The position numbers and the translations under genes were made by a program. From contig CAZMVU010000019.1 in assembly GCA_964569295.1 (NCBI GenBank), forward strand, positions 1 through 39,490: 39,490 nt of DNA. The letters run 5' to 3'. This document shows positions 23,888 to 31,122 of the stretch, one piece after another; positions within the stretch are counted from its first letter, which is position 1; each line of letters opens with the position of its first letter. The DNA comes from CAZMVU01 sp964569295 (GTDB taxonomy: Bacteria > Hydrogenedentota > Hydrogenedentia > Hydrogenedentales > JAGMZX01). The notes below the pieces were generated by a model, which saw only the letters and a list, made by a program, of their open reading frames with translations, had not been told where the DNA came from and searched no databases.

Positions 23888-23891
23888 ATGG
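23878..23891 (+). promoter_or_regulatory. Third copy of the fic upstream motif, over the start codon
   Basis: AGCGTTTAATATGG is identical to the right arm of the adjacent palindrome and contains the fic ATG (23888-23890). A protein bound here would block initiation of transcription or translation. No Shine-Dalgarno precedes the ATG, which is compatible with a leaderless or coupled start. Confidence 0.5.
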
Positions 23892-25075
23892 CTTCCAGCG
23901 ACAAAACACACGTAAATCATTGCCGTGCGGGGCGTTACATTACACAACCCGGCGGATACCGTGCTTTCAGCCCCGCGCCGCTCCCGCCCGACCCACCAGT
24001 TCGTATTGACAAAACCCTGCAAGTTCTTCTGTCCAAAGCGGATAGAGCCCTGGGGCGACTCGATGGTTCTATTCACACGCTCCCACACCCGGACCTCTTT
24101 GTCTTCATGTACGTGCGCAAAGAGGCCGTGTTATCCAGTCAGATAGAGGGTACGCAGAGCTCGCTACAGGATGTACTAGCTGCAGAGGCGAAGGTTCTCA
24201 CACCCGGCCAGCCGAAAGATGTGGACGAAGTCGTCAATTATGTGCGTGCCACAAACTACGGCCTCAAGCGGCTTGCGCAGTTGCCTGTATCCGTGCGGCT
24301 CATTCGTGAGATTCACGCGCAACTTCTCGAAGGTGTTCGTGGGGCGCACCTTACACCAGGCGAATTACGTACAAGCCAGAACTGGATAGGTCCGGCGGGC
24401 TGCACCTTGAACGAGGCCACGTTTGTACCCCCGCCACCGCACGAGGTGCCGCAGCACCTGGCGGAACTCGAGAAATTCCTTCACGCGGGTTCCGGTCTAC
24501 CTTTGTTGATCAACATTGGCTTGGCCCATGCCCAGTTCGAGACGATTCATCCCTTTCTCGATGGCAACGGGCGTGTCGGGCGCTTGCTGATTACCTTCTT
24601 GCTTTGTGAGCAGGAGGTGCTTCTCAAGCCCGTACTCTACCTTTCCTACTACTTCAAGCAGCACCGGCAAGCCTACTATGAGAAACTGCAGGCAGTCCGG
24701 GACCATGGTGCATGGGAACCATGGATCGCCTTCTTTCTCGAGGGCGTAATCGAAGTGAGCCAACAGGCCACCGACACCGCGCGCCGCATCCTTCTGCTGC
24801 GCGAAGAACACCGGCTTGCGATCACGGAAGCCTTTGGGCGCGCTGCGGGCAACGGATACAAAGTGCTCGAACACCTGTATGAACACCCCATCGTGTCCGT
24901 CAAGAACGTGCAGGATGTCATAGGCACAACGTACGCGGGCGCAAACGCATTGGTCAAGCGCATGGTCGATTGCGGTATCCTTCGGGAGTTTACGGGCCAA
25001 AGCCGCAACAGGCAGTTCATTTACCAGCAATACACCCGCCTCTTCACGGAGGACGGGGGGGAAATGGGCACCTGA
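23888..25075 (+). CDS. Fic-family AMP-transferase with N-terminal inhibitory helix and C-terminal winged helix
   Basis: A 395-aa protein. The Fic core motif HPFLDGNGRVGR starts at catalytic His221. It is preceded by GLAHAQFETI and by the flap region NWIGPAG...FVPPPP. The N-terminal segment has VLSSQIEGTQSSLQDVL with Glu87 in the (S/T)xxxE(G/N) inhibitory motif, so this is a class II Fic enzyme kept inactive by its own helix. The C-terminal 80 residues (VLEHLYEHPIVSVKNVQDVIGTTYAGANALVKRMVDCGIL) read as a winged-helix DNA-binding domain. Such enzymes transfer AMP from ATP to target hydroxyls; the target is unknown. The large palindrome and half-site immediately upstream suggest autoregulation. 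Confidence 0.92.
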   Translation: MASSDKTHVNHCRAGRYITQPGGYRAFSPAPLPPDPPVRIDKTLQVLLSKADRALGRLDGSIHTLPHPDLFVFMYVRKEAVLSSQIEGTQSSLQDVLAAEAKVLTPGQPKDVDEVVNYVRATNYGLKRLAQLPVSVRLIREIHAQLLEGVRGAHLTPGELRTSQNWIGPAGCTLNEATFVPPPPHEVPQHLAELEKFLHAGSGLPLLINIGLAHAQFETIHPFLDGNGRVGRLLITFLLCEQEVLLKPVLYLSYYFKQHRQAYYEKLQAVRDHGAWEPWIAFFLEGVIEVSQQATDTARRILLLREEHRLAITEAFGRAAGNGYKVLEHLYEHPIVSVKNVQDVIGTTYAGANALVKRMVDCGILREFTGQSRNRQFIYQQYTRLFTEDGGEMGT

Positions 25076-25128
25076 ACTCGTTTGGTTTTATTTACGTTAT
25101 GCAAAAAGATCAACGCTGTACACAAGGC

Positions 25129-25599
25129 ATGAACACCGCACAGAACCTCTTCGCACTGGGGATCAGCATCGCGCTGGTGAGCGGGGCGGCGGCTTTCGGG
25201 GCGCTATTCCCGCCGGGCGAATGGTACGGCGCCCTCGAGAAGCCCCCGTTCAATCCGCCGGCCTGGGTGTTCGGTCCGGCCTGGACCATACTCTACGCGC
25301 TTATGGCGGTGGCGGCGTGGCTTATATGGCTTCGGCGCGATGTGCAACCCGTGGCCGTGGCGCTTGGCGCGTATGCGTTGCAGTTGGTGCTGAACGCCGC
25401 ATGGTCTGCGATCTTTTTCGGTGCGCATGCCATGGGCTGGGCCTTCGCCGAGCTGTGCGTGTTGTGGGTTTGCATCGCGGCGGCCATTGCTTTGTTCTGG
25501 CGGGTACGGCCGGTGGCGGGGGTATTGTTGCTGCCGTACATCGCGTGGGTAACGTTCGCCGGCATCCTCAATTTCACGATCTGGCGGCTCAATGGGTGA
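25129..25599 (+). CDS. tspO: TspO/MBR-family membrane protein
   Basis: A 156-aa protein with five hydrophobic helices. Family landmarks are WYGALEKPPFNPPAWVFGPAWTILYALMAVAAWL, LQLVLNAAWSAIFFGAHAMGWAF and the C-terminal LLPYIAWVTFAGILNFTIWRLN. TspO proteins bind porphyrins and act in tetrapyrrole handling or stress signalling in the outer or inner membrane. I chose ATG 25129, which starts just before the first membrane helix with AAGG close upstream. An in-frame ATG at 25099 would add ten charged residues. The gene follows fic by about 50 bp and converges with dnaX. Confidence 0.92.
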   Translation: MNTAQNLFALGISIALVSGAAAFGALFPPGEWYGALEKPPFNPPAWVFGPAWTILYALMAVAAWLIWLRRDVQPVAVALGAYALQLVLNAAWSAIFFGAHAMGWAFAELCVLWVCIAAAIALFWRVRPVAGVLLLPYIAWVTFAGILNFTIWRLNG

Positions 25600-25665
25600 G
25601 GGCCATGGCCGGTGCAGGAAGACGGCGTGGCGGACGAGATACCGTCCCCGGCATCCGTGGTGTAT

Positions 25666-27522
25666 CTACTGGCCCGCGGGGTTCGGCCGCTTGACGTCGG
25701 CGATACGGCCTTTGAATACATCGAGCACCTGGGCGACATGGGGGTCTGCGGCGGCCTGCTCCGCGAGATCGGGGCGCACGCGGCTGTAGTACGGCTTGTT
25801 GGGGTCGTAGGGCTCGGGCGTGCCGGCACCCGTGGCCGGTTCGGCGCCCAGCTCGGCCCGGAACCCGGTGACGTTGTCGAACTGGCGCGTGAGCACCTGC
25901 TCGATGACGGCGCGGTTCTCGGCGGCCAGAATGGTATCGCGCGCCCGGGCGGCGCTGGCGGGGAAGAGAATACGAATAGCCTCCCCCTCGATACCCGCTG
26001 GCCGGCCCTGGCCCAGCCAGACCGCTGCGCTGAACGCTTCGTTGCGCACCTGCTCGATCACACCCGGCCATAATTCGCGCAGGTTGTCGGCGGTAACGGA
26101 TACACGGCGCGCAGGTGGCGCCGCTTCTTGTGTGGCTGGCTGCAGCGTGTTCGCGGGTTCCGGCTCGGGCTCCTCCGGCACGGGCTCGGGTTCCGGTTTC
26201 AAGGCGGCCTCCGGCACGGGCTCGGGTTCGAGTGCGGCGTGTTCTTCAGCCACATGGGGCGGTGGTTCGGGGGGCACGCTGTCGGTTGTTGCCGCCGGAG
26301 TCGCTGGGCGTGCAGCGTCGGGCGCCCCGGCGTCAGGAGGGTTTGGCGCTTCTCCCGGCGGCGCAGCCACGCCGAGGCCGAGCAGTTTCTCCATCACCGT
26401 GTCCACCGTCATGTCGACGCCCACCTTCGACGTGCGAATGAGCAGGGCCTCGAGCGCGATGCGCTGGGCGATTTGCGAGTCGAAGCCGGCGGTCAGTTCC
26501 GCGAACTGTTCGACCAGCCGGATGAGCTGGGTGAGCGTGAACCGCTGGGCCTGTTCCTCGAGCACTGTGCGCTCGGACTCGGGCAGTGCCAGGAGTGTGT
26601 CGGCGCTGCCGGTCTTCACCACGACGAGGTTGCGGAAGTGTTGCAACAGCTCCTGCACGAATTGGGAGAGGTCCTTGCCGCCTGCGGCCACCTCTTCGAC
26701 GGCTTCGAGCTGGCGGGGAATGTCTTTCTCGAGGATGGCGCTTGTGAGGTTCTGCAACACATGCCGGTCCACGAGGCCGAGCACGTCGTACACGTCTTGG
26801 AAGGTAATCTCCTGGCCGCAGTAACTCATGAGCTGGTCGAGGATGGACTCGGCATCGCGCACGCCCCCCTCGGCTGCGCGGGCAATGGCCTGAAGCGCCT
26901 CGTCGCTCGTCTGCCTGTTTTCCTTCTCGCAGATGGTGCGCAGCAATGCGACAATGCGGCCGATGGCGACCCGGCGGAAATCGAACCGCTGGCACCGCGA
27001 CACGATCGTAGCGGGAATCTTGTGCGCTTCCGTCGTCGCGAGGATGAACACGCCATGGGGCGGCGGCTCCTCGAGGGTTTTCAACAGCGCGTTGAAGGCG
27101 GACGTCGAAAGCTGGTGCACCTCGTCGATAATGTAAATCTTGTAGCGGCCATTGGTGGGCACCATGCGGATATGCTCGCGGATTTCGCGCACATCCTCGA
27201 CAGAGTTGTTCGAGGCGCCGTCAATCTCGATGACATCGATATTGTTGCCCGCGCCGATCGAGGTGCAGTTTGCGCAAACGCCGCAGGGATCCGCCGTGGG
27301 GGCGTCGGCCTCGAGGCAGTTCAAGGCCTTCGCGAGGATGCGGGCCGTGGTGGTTTTGCCGATGCCCCGGGAACCGATGAAAAGAAACGCGTGGTGGATG
27401 CGCCCCGCCCCGATGGCGTTTTTCAGCGTGCGGGTGACGTGCTCCTGACCGACCACATCCTCGAAACACTGCGGCCGCCATTTGCGCGCCAGTACCTGGT
27501 ATGGAGAATCGGCTGCCGCCAC
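25666..27522 (-). CDS. dnaX: DNA polymerase III subunit gamma/tau
   Basis: A 618-aa clamp-loader ATPase. It begins YQVLARKWRPQCFEDVVGQEHV. Walker A GSRGIGKTTT is at residues 50-58, the zinc-binding cysteines are Cys69, Cys80, Cys83 and Cys86 (PCGVCANC), and Walker B is in IYIIDEVHQLS. Then come sensor residues (FILATTEAHKIPATIVSRCQRFDFR), the lid and collar domains to about residue 360, a Pro/Glu/Ala-rich linker (EPEPVPEEPEPEPA) and a C-terminal tau-like domain. I see no A-rich slippery heptamer that would yield a gamma form. The start is GTG 27522 after an AGAGGGCAGG stretch. The SRP RNA gene lies directly upstream on the same strand, an arrangement also known from Bacillus. Confidence 0.96.
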   Translation of the reverse strand: MAAADSPYQVLARKWRPQCFEDVVGQEHVTRTLKNAIGAGRIHHAFLFIGSRGIGKTTTARILAKALNCLEADAPTADPCGVCANCTSIGAGNNIDVIEIDGASNNSVEDVREIREHIRMVPTNGRYKIYIIDEVHQLSTSAFNALLKTLEEPPPHGVFILATTEAHKIPATIVSRCQRFDFRRVAIGRIVALLRTICEKENRQTSDEALQAIARAAEGGVRDAESILDQLMSYCGQEITFQDVYDVLGLVDRHVLQNLTSAILEKDIPRQLEAVEEVAAGGKDLSQFVQELLQHFRNLVVVKTGSADTLLALPESERTVLEEQAQRFTLTQLIRLVEQFAELTAGFDSQIAQRIALEALLIRTSKVGVDMTVDTVMEKLLGLGVAAPPGEAPNPPDAGAPDAARPATPAATTDSVPPEPPPHVAEEHAALEPEPVPEAALKPEPEPVPEEPEPEPANTLQPATQEAAPPARRVSVTADNLRELWPGVIEQVRNEAFSAAVWLGQGRPAGIEGEAIRILFPASAARARDTILAAENRAVIEQVLTRQFDNVTGFRAELGAEPATGAGTPEPYDPNKPYYSRVRPDLAEQAAADPHVAQVLDVFKGRIADVKRPNPAGQ

Positions 27523-27704
27523 GAAAACCTGCCCTCTCTTGTGCCCGCGTCCTGGCGGTTGGGCGCCCTGCTCTCTGCGCAGCCGCCACCGCCGGAAAGA
27601 CCGAGAAACGGGAACAGTCCATCCACCTTCGCGAAGCCGCTACAATCAGCTTACGTATCGCCTGCCGATACGGCCAGCACGCTGGGCTTTGTCCCATTTC
27701 TCCG

Positions 27705-27727
27705 AAAAAGAAAAAGTGCTCGCGCAC
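27705..27727 (-). terminator. Intrinsic terminator of the SRP RNA
   Basis: On the minus strand GTGC-GCGA-GCAC is followed at once by TTTTTCTTTTT. The same bases are the 3' strand of the long terminal helix of the SRP RNA, so RNA folding and termination share one element. Confidence 0.7.
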
Positions 27728-27987
27728 CCGTCGTCGAACGCTTACCCGGAACGGTGTTCGGGGCCGTTAGCTCGGGCCAGGCGCTCCTACAGCACACAGG
27801 ACGAACCGACTACGGCTGCTTCCGTCAAGACCTGACCGGGTTCGCCGGTGTCCCGTTGAGTAGGACCCGACCGTCAACACCACGTACCCCGCTCCTGTAA
27901 GGAGCAAGACGCCCTCGGACGGGAATTCGACCTCGCTGAAGCGGATTGCGAGTACAGGACACCGCTAGTTTCCCGTCTAGCGCGAGC
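27716..27987 (-). ncRNA. ffs/scr: Large (Alu-domain-containing) signal recognition particle RNA
   Basis: About 272 nt, read on the minus strand. The 5' Alu-type domain is clear: GCTAGACGGGAAACTAGCGG, then GTGTCCTGTACTCGCAATCC and GAGGTCGAATTCCCG, laid out as in the Bacillus 6S-type SRP RNA. GTGGTGTTGACGGTCGGGTCC follows. The S domain has CCGGTCAGGTC, the tetraloop UGAC (27824-27827), then GGAAGCAGCC, the Ffh-binding site. Supporting helices pair CCTAC with GTAGG and CGAAC with GTTCG. The two ends, GCTCGCGC and GCGCGAGC, are exact complements, and a T tract follows. The RNA assembles with Ffh to target membrane proteins. dnaX is downstream on the same strand. Confidence 0.93.
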
Positions 27988-28120
27988 AAAGTTTGAATTT
28001 TTCATGTCGCCAAACAGCGGCACGTATGCTACCACACCCCGGAAAAACGAGTCAACCGCGCTGCGCGATGACAAGGCCGCATCCCCATCCCCATTGCACA
28101 AGGCGGCGGTGTGGCGGGCA

Positions 28121-28930
28121 TCACCCGGTTGGCGGCGTCCCGTCGGCGGCATCGTCGTCGTCGTCCTCGCAGGGGCGCAACTCGATGCGGCGGAAAAACA
28201 CCTCGGCCCCTTCCGACTGCACCTGGATGCGCCCGTGGCGCGGTTGACAATCGAGGGCTTTATTGACCAGCACGCCGTTTAGCCGCACGGTGATCGCGCC
28301 ACCCTGGGCGGTGATCTCGAGGCGGTTCCATTCGCCCACGGGGTGCTCGACATCGCGGGGGCCGCGGAAGCCTTTCACGTCCGCCCAGTCCGGGGCGCGC
28401 CCCCACCAGTCGATGCGCCCGCTGTGGATGGTGACCGGGTCGCCGTCCGGGTCGAACACATGCGAATTGCCCTGTTTCTCCGCCACCGGGCAGGTGAGGG
28501 CGAAGCGCTCGGACTGATCGCCCACCGCCAGCAGGTCGCCCGTGCCGCCCTCGATCATCTGCACTTCGAGGCCGGTCATCCACACGTCGTTGTACCCGCC
28601 ATCTTCGCCGATCGAATGAATGAGCACCCCGGAATCCCGCGCGCGGTCTTCGCGGGGAGGGTGCGTTGCCGTGCCCCACTTGTACTCGACAACAAGCGTG
28701 TAGCCGGAGAATGCCTGCTCGGAGGTGATACAACCCCAGTCCGCGCCGGAAATCCGCAGCAGGCCGTCAGCCACGGTAAACACCTGGTTCGGGTCGTTGT
28801 TTTTCCCGTGCTCCCGCAGGAAGGTGTACCAGCCTTCGAGGTCATCGCCGTTAAACAGGGAAACAGGCGCCGCCGTGGCGGTCCAGGTGACAACCCCGGT
28901 AAGTGCGCAGAGAATGATGCATTTCAGCAT
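28121..28930 (-). CDS. Secreted DUF1080 (3-keto-disaccharide hydrolase-type) protein
   Basis: A 269-aa protein with signal peptide MLKCIILCALTGVVTWTATAA. The DUF1080 domain has its usual opening, VSLFNGDDLEGWYTFL, and core pattern: DWGCITSEQAFSGYTLVVEYKWG, RDSGVLIHSIG, VWMTGLEVQMIEGGTGDLLAVG, EWNRLEITAQGGAITVRLNGVLV and GRIQVQSEGAEVFFRRIELRP. The fold is a concanavalin-like jelly roll. Family members bind or hydrolyse sugars outside the cytoplasm, and some cleave 3-keto-glycosides. The C-terminus is a short Asp run (EDDDDDAADG). ATG 28930 is chosen because it starts the signal peptide, although no Shine-Dalgarno is evident. It is divergent from a second DUF1080 gene 176 bp away. Confidence 0.85.
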   Translation of the reverse strand: MLKCIILCALTGVVTWTATAAPVSLFNGDDLEGWYTFLREHGKNNDPNQVFTVADGLLRISGADWGCITSEQAFSGYTLVVEYKWGTATHPPREDRARDSGVLIHSIGEDGGYNDVWMTGLEVQMIEGGTGDLLAVGDQSERFALTCPVAEKQGNSHVFDPDGDPVTIHSGRIDWWGRAPDWADVKGFRGPRDVEHPVGEWNRLEITAQGGAITVRLNGVLVNKALDCQPRHGRIQVQSEGAEVFFRRIELRPCEDDDDDAADGTPPTG

Positions 28931-29090
28931 GGGCACAGTGTAGGCGGTTGATTGCATGCGATCAACAACGCGTCCGTGGTGCATAGCCGGGGGGTGTACC
29001 TGCGGCGGTGGTGGTGGTGGTGGTGCGGCCGGAATGAAAAGTGTGAGAATAGGCGCAGATATTGTACAATCGGGGCAGTGTGTGTGTTTG

Positions 29091-29096
29091 AAGGAG
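29091..29096 (+). promoter_or_regulatory. Ribosome-binding site deciding the DUF1080 lipoprotein start
   Basis: AAGGAG lies 9 nt before ATG 29106. This supports that start over upstream in-frame codons. A TACAAT -10-like hexamer sits at 29065-29070 within the palindrome ATTGTACAAT, but its -35 is poor. Confidence 0.6.
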
Positions 29097-29105
29097 ACTG
29101 TGGTT

Positions 29106-29768
29106 ATGCGCATAGGCATCGTTGTATTCCTCCTTGTTGTGGCTGTGTTGCCGCTTGCCGGATGCGGCGGTACGGTGGCGGGCGGCGAGATGAGTTTCGC
29201 GGCGTGGGACAACCTGAGCGATGGCGAGGATCTGGCCGGCTGGCATCGCAGCGAAGAAAGCCACCATGGCGACACACAAGCCTGGTCGCACGCGGACGGC
29301 ACTATCATTGGTGCGCAGGACAAGCCGGGCAACGGCGGGGTGCTGCTCACGGATGACACCTATGGCGATTTCGTGCTCGCGCTCGAGCTGAACCCGGACT
29401 GGAATCTGGACAGCGGCATCTTTTTGCGCAGCACCCCTGCTGGCAAGTGTTATCAGATTATGGTGGATAACTATGAGGGTGGCGCCATCGGCGGTATATA
29501 TGGCGAGGGCATCGGCGGATTCCGGGCGGATCCGGAGGACTGGCAGGCCATTTATAACCAGGACGAATGGAACAAACTGCTCGCGTTGGTGATCGGAAAC
29601 CCGCCCACTATCGATGTATGGCTCAACGGTACGCATGTCATGAGCTGGCAGGGTGCGGAAAAGCTGCTCGACAGCACCGGCCACATCGGCCTGCAGGTAC
29701 ACGCCGGCGAGCGTTACATGGGCAAGGACGCACGGTTCCGCAACATCAAGGTACGCCGCTTGAACTGA
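29106..29768 (+). CDS. DUF1080 lipoprotein
   Basis: A 220-aa lipoprotein. Signal MRIGIVVFLLVVAVLPLAGC ends in a lipobox (LAGC) with Cys20 as the lipidation site. The mature part is one DUF1080 domain: WDNLSDGEDLAGWHRS, DGTIIGAQDKPGNGGVLLTDDTYGDFVLALELN, DSGIFLRSTP, YQIMVDNYEGGAIGGIYGEGIGG, IDVWLNGTHVMSW and GHIGLQVHAGE. The fold is a sugar-binding or glycoside-cleaving jelly roll displayed on a membrane surface. It forms a divergent pair with the secreted DUF1080 protein at 28121-28930. The two domains differ enough to rule out a recent duplication, so they may see different substrates. Confidence 0.88.
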   Translation: MRIGIVVFLLVVAVLPLAGCGGTVAGGEMSFAAWDNLSDGEDLAGWHRSEESHHGDTQAWSHADGTIIGAQDKPGNGGVLLTDDTYGDFVLALELNPDWNLDSGIFLRSTPAGKCYQIMVDNYEGGAIGGIYGEGIGGFRADPEDWQAIYNQDEWNKLLALVIGNPPTIDVWLNGTHVMSWQGAEKLLDSTGHIGLQVHAGERYMGKDARFRNIKVRRLN

Positions 29769-29806
29769 ACATTGGGGCAATGTGCAACAGGCTTGAGGAG
29801 GGTTGC

Positions 29807-30451
29807 ATGAGCGTGCACAAACGGATCAAGCAGCACTTCGGCCGCTTTGGCTTTTTCTGGTATATGCTGGGTTGGACCGTACTCAAAATAACCGGCTGGC
29901 GCGCCGTGGGCGAGGAGCGCATACCGGATGCGCCACGGATAGTTGGGGTTTACGCCCCGCACACCTCCGGCATGGATGTTTTCTTCATGCTCGCTTACAG
30001 TTGCGTGACCCGGCGCAAGGCCAATTTTCTGGTGAAGAGCGAGGCGAACCGGGGCATTCTGGGGCGAATGCTCGCGCTTTTCGGAGCCGTTTTCATTGAA
30101 CGCCGCGGGAAGCTGGGGTTCGTGCGACAAGCGGCGGACGCCATGCGGCAGAGCGGCCACATGTATTTACTCATTTCCCCCGAGGGCACGCGCAAGAAAG
30201 TGGACTACTGGAGGACGGGTTTCTACTACATTGCGCTCGAGGCGGGCGCGCCAATGGCCCTGACCTACGCCGACTATGCGAAGAAGGAGGTGGGGGTGGG
30301 CCTCATCTTATACCCGACCGGCGATATCGAGGCGGACATGGCGAAAATCCGGGCGTTCTACGCAAACGTGACCCCGCGCTATCCCGAACGCACCGGCCCG
30401 GTGCACGTGAAATCGGAGGCGCAATCGGGGACGGCGGGAGACGTGGCCTAG
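29807..30451 (+). CDS. Lysophospholipid / glycerol-phosphate acyltransferase-family protein
   Basis: A 214-aa protein with the PlsC-type signature: HTSGMD (the catalytic H-x4-D) near residue 50 and ISPEGTRKK, the EGTR block, near residue 126. A hydrophobic segment (FGFFWYMLGWTVLKITGW) precedes the catalytic box and should hold it at the inner face of the membrane. The family transfers acyl groups from acyl-ACP or acyl-CoA to lysophospholipid or related acceptors. The protein is shorter than classical PlsC (about 240 aa) and could act on another acceptor. ATG 29807 follows GAGGAGGG by 4-5 nt. It is 38 bp after the DUF1080 lipoprotein gene, so the two may be co-transcribed. Confidence 0.85.
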   Translation: MSVHKRIKQHFGRFGFFWYMLGWTVLKITGWRAVGEERIPDAPRIVGVYAPHTSGMDVFFMLAYSCVTRRKANFLVKSEANRGILGRMLALFGAVFIERRGKLGFVRQAADAMRQSGHMYLLISPEGTRKKVDYWRTGFYYIALEAGAPMALTYADYAKKEVGVGLILYPTGDIEADMAKIRAFYANVTPRYPERTGPVHVKSEAQSGTAGDVA

Positions 30452-30474
30452 ACCCCGGAAGGCGTGTCCCTGCC

Positions 30475-30504
30475 TTGAAGCACCCCGCCCCGCCCTTCTA
30501 GAAT
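30475..30504 (+). promoter_or_regulatory. Predicted sigma70-type promoter of the rfbC cassette
   Basis: TTGAAG at 30475-30480 and TAGAAT at 30499-30504 are separated by 18 bp and lead to rfbC (ATG 30540). The leader is about 29 nt and contains the GGAGG at 30526-30530. Confidence 0.55.
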
Positions 30505-30539
30505 CGCTGTATATGCGCAACCGCCGGAGGAACCTTGCC

Positions 30540-31109
30540 ATGCCCATGCCTGTCGATTTCCGCCCTACGGAAATCCCGGACGTCAAAGAGGTGGTCAACA
30601 CCATCTACGGTGATGACCGCGGGTTCTTCTCCGAGTTGTACAACCACGATGTCTGGGAGAAGGCCGGGTTCAATCCGGCGTTCGCGCAGGACAACCTGAG
30701 CAAGTCGGCCCGGGGCACCCTGCGCGGTCTCCACTACCAACTCGCGCCGCACGCCATGGGCAAGCTGGTGCGTGCGTTCACCGGCGCCATCTACGATGTC
30801 GCCGTGGATCTGCGCAAGGGCGCGCCCACCTTCGGCCAATGGGTCGGCCGTGAACTGAACGACGAAAATCGCCTCGCGCTTTGGATTCCCCCCGGCTTCG
30901 CCCATGGCTTTGTCGCCCTGGCGGATCACACACTCGTGTTCTACAAATGCACCGCGACCCACCACCCCGAAGCCGAGCGCGCCCTGCGCTGGGATGATCC
31001 GCAGCTCGGCATCAGGTGGCCGTTGAAGCCCACCACCGTCTCGGACAAGGACGCCGCCGCGCCGGGTCTCGCCCAGGCCGAGTACAACTTCACCTACACG
31101 GCGGGCTAG
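30540..31109 (+). CDS. rfbC: dTDP-4-dehydrorhamnose 3,5-epimerase (RmlC family)
   Basis: A 189-aa cupin enzyme. GTLRGLHYQ holds the catalytic-base histidine, IYDVAVDLRKGAPTFGQW continues the barrel, and IPPGFAHGFVALADHTLVFYKCT holds the tyrosine region. RALRWDDPQLGIRWPL closes the domain. It epimerises C3 and C5 of a dTDP-4-keto-6-deoxyhexose. Length and motifs are those of true RmlC. ATG 30540 follows GGAGG at 9 nt; an upstream in-frame ATG at 30513 lies almost on the predicted transcription start. It is the first gene of a three-gene cassette with an RmlD-like reductase and an epimerase, but rfbA and rfbB are not in the window. Confidence 0.92.
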   Translation: MPMPVDFRPTEIPDVKEVVNTIYGDDRGFFSELYNHDVWEKAGFNPAFAQDNLSKSARGTLRGLHYQLAPHAMGKLVRAFTGAIYDVAVDLRKGAPTFGQWVGRELNDENRLALWIPPGFAHGFVALADHTLVFYKCTATHHPEAERALRWDDPQLGIRWPLKPTTVSDKDAAAPGLAQAEYNFTYTAG

Positions 31110-31122
31110 ACGCGCAGGAACC

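Noticed and set aside
26128..27900. 590-codon plus-strand frame
   Set aside because: Antisense to dnaX and extends into the SRP RNA, so it cannot be a real gene.
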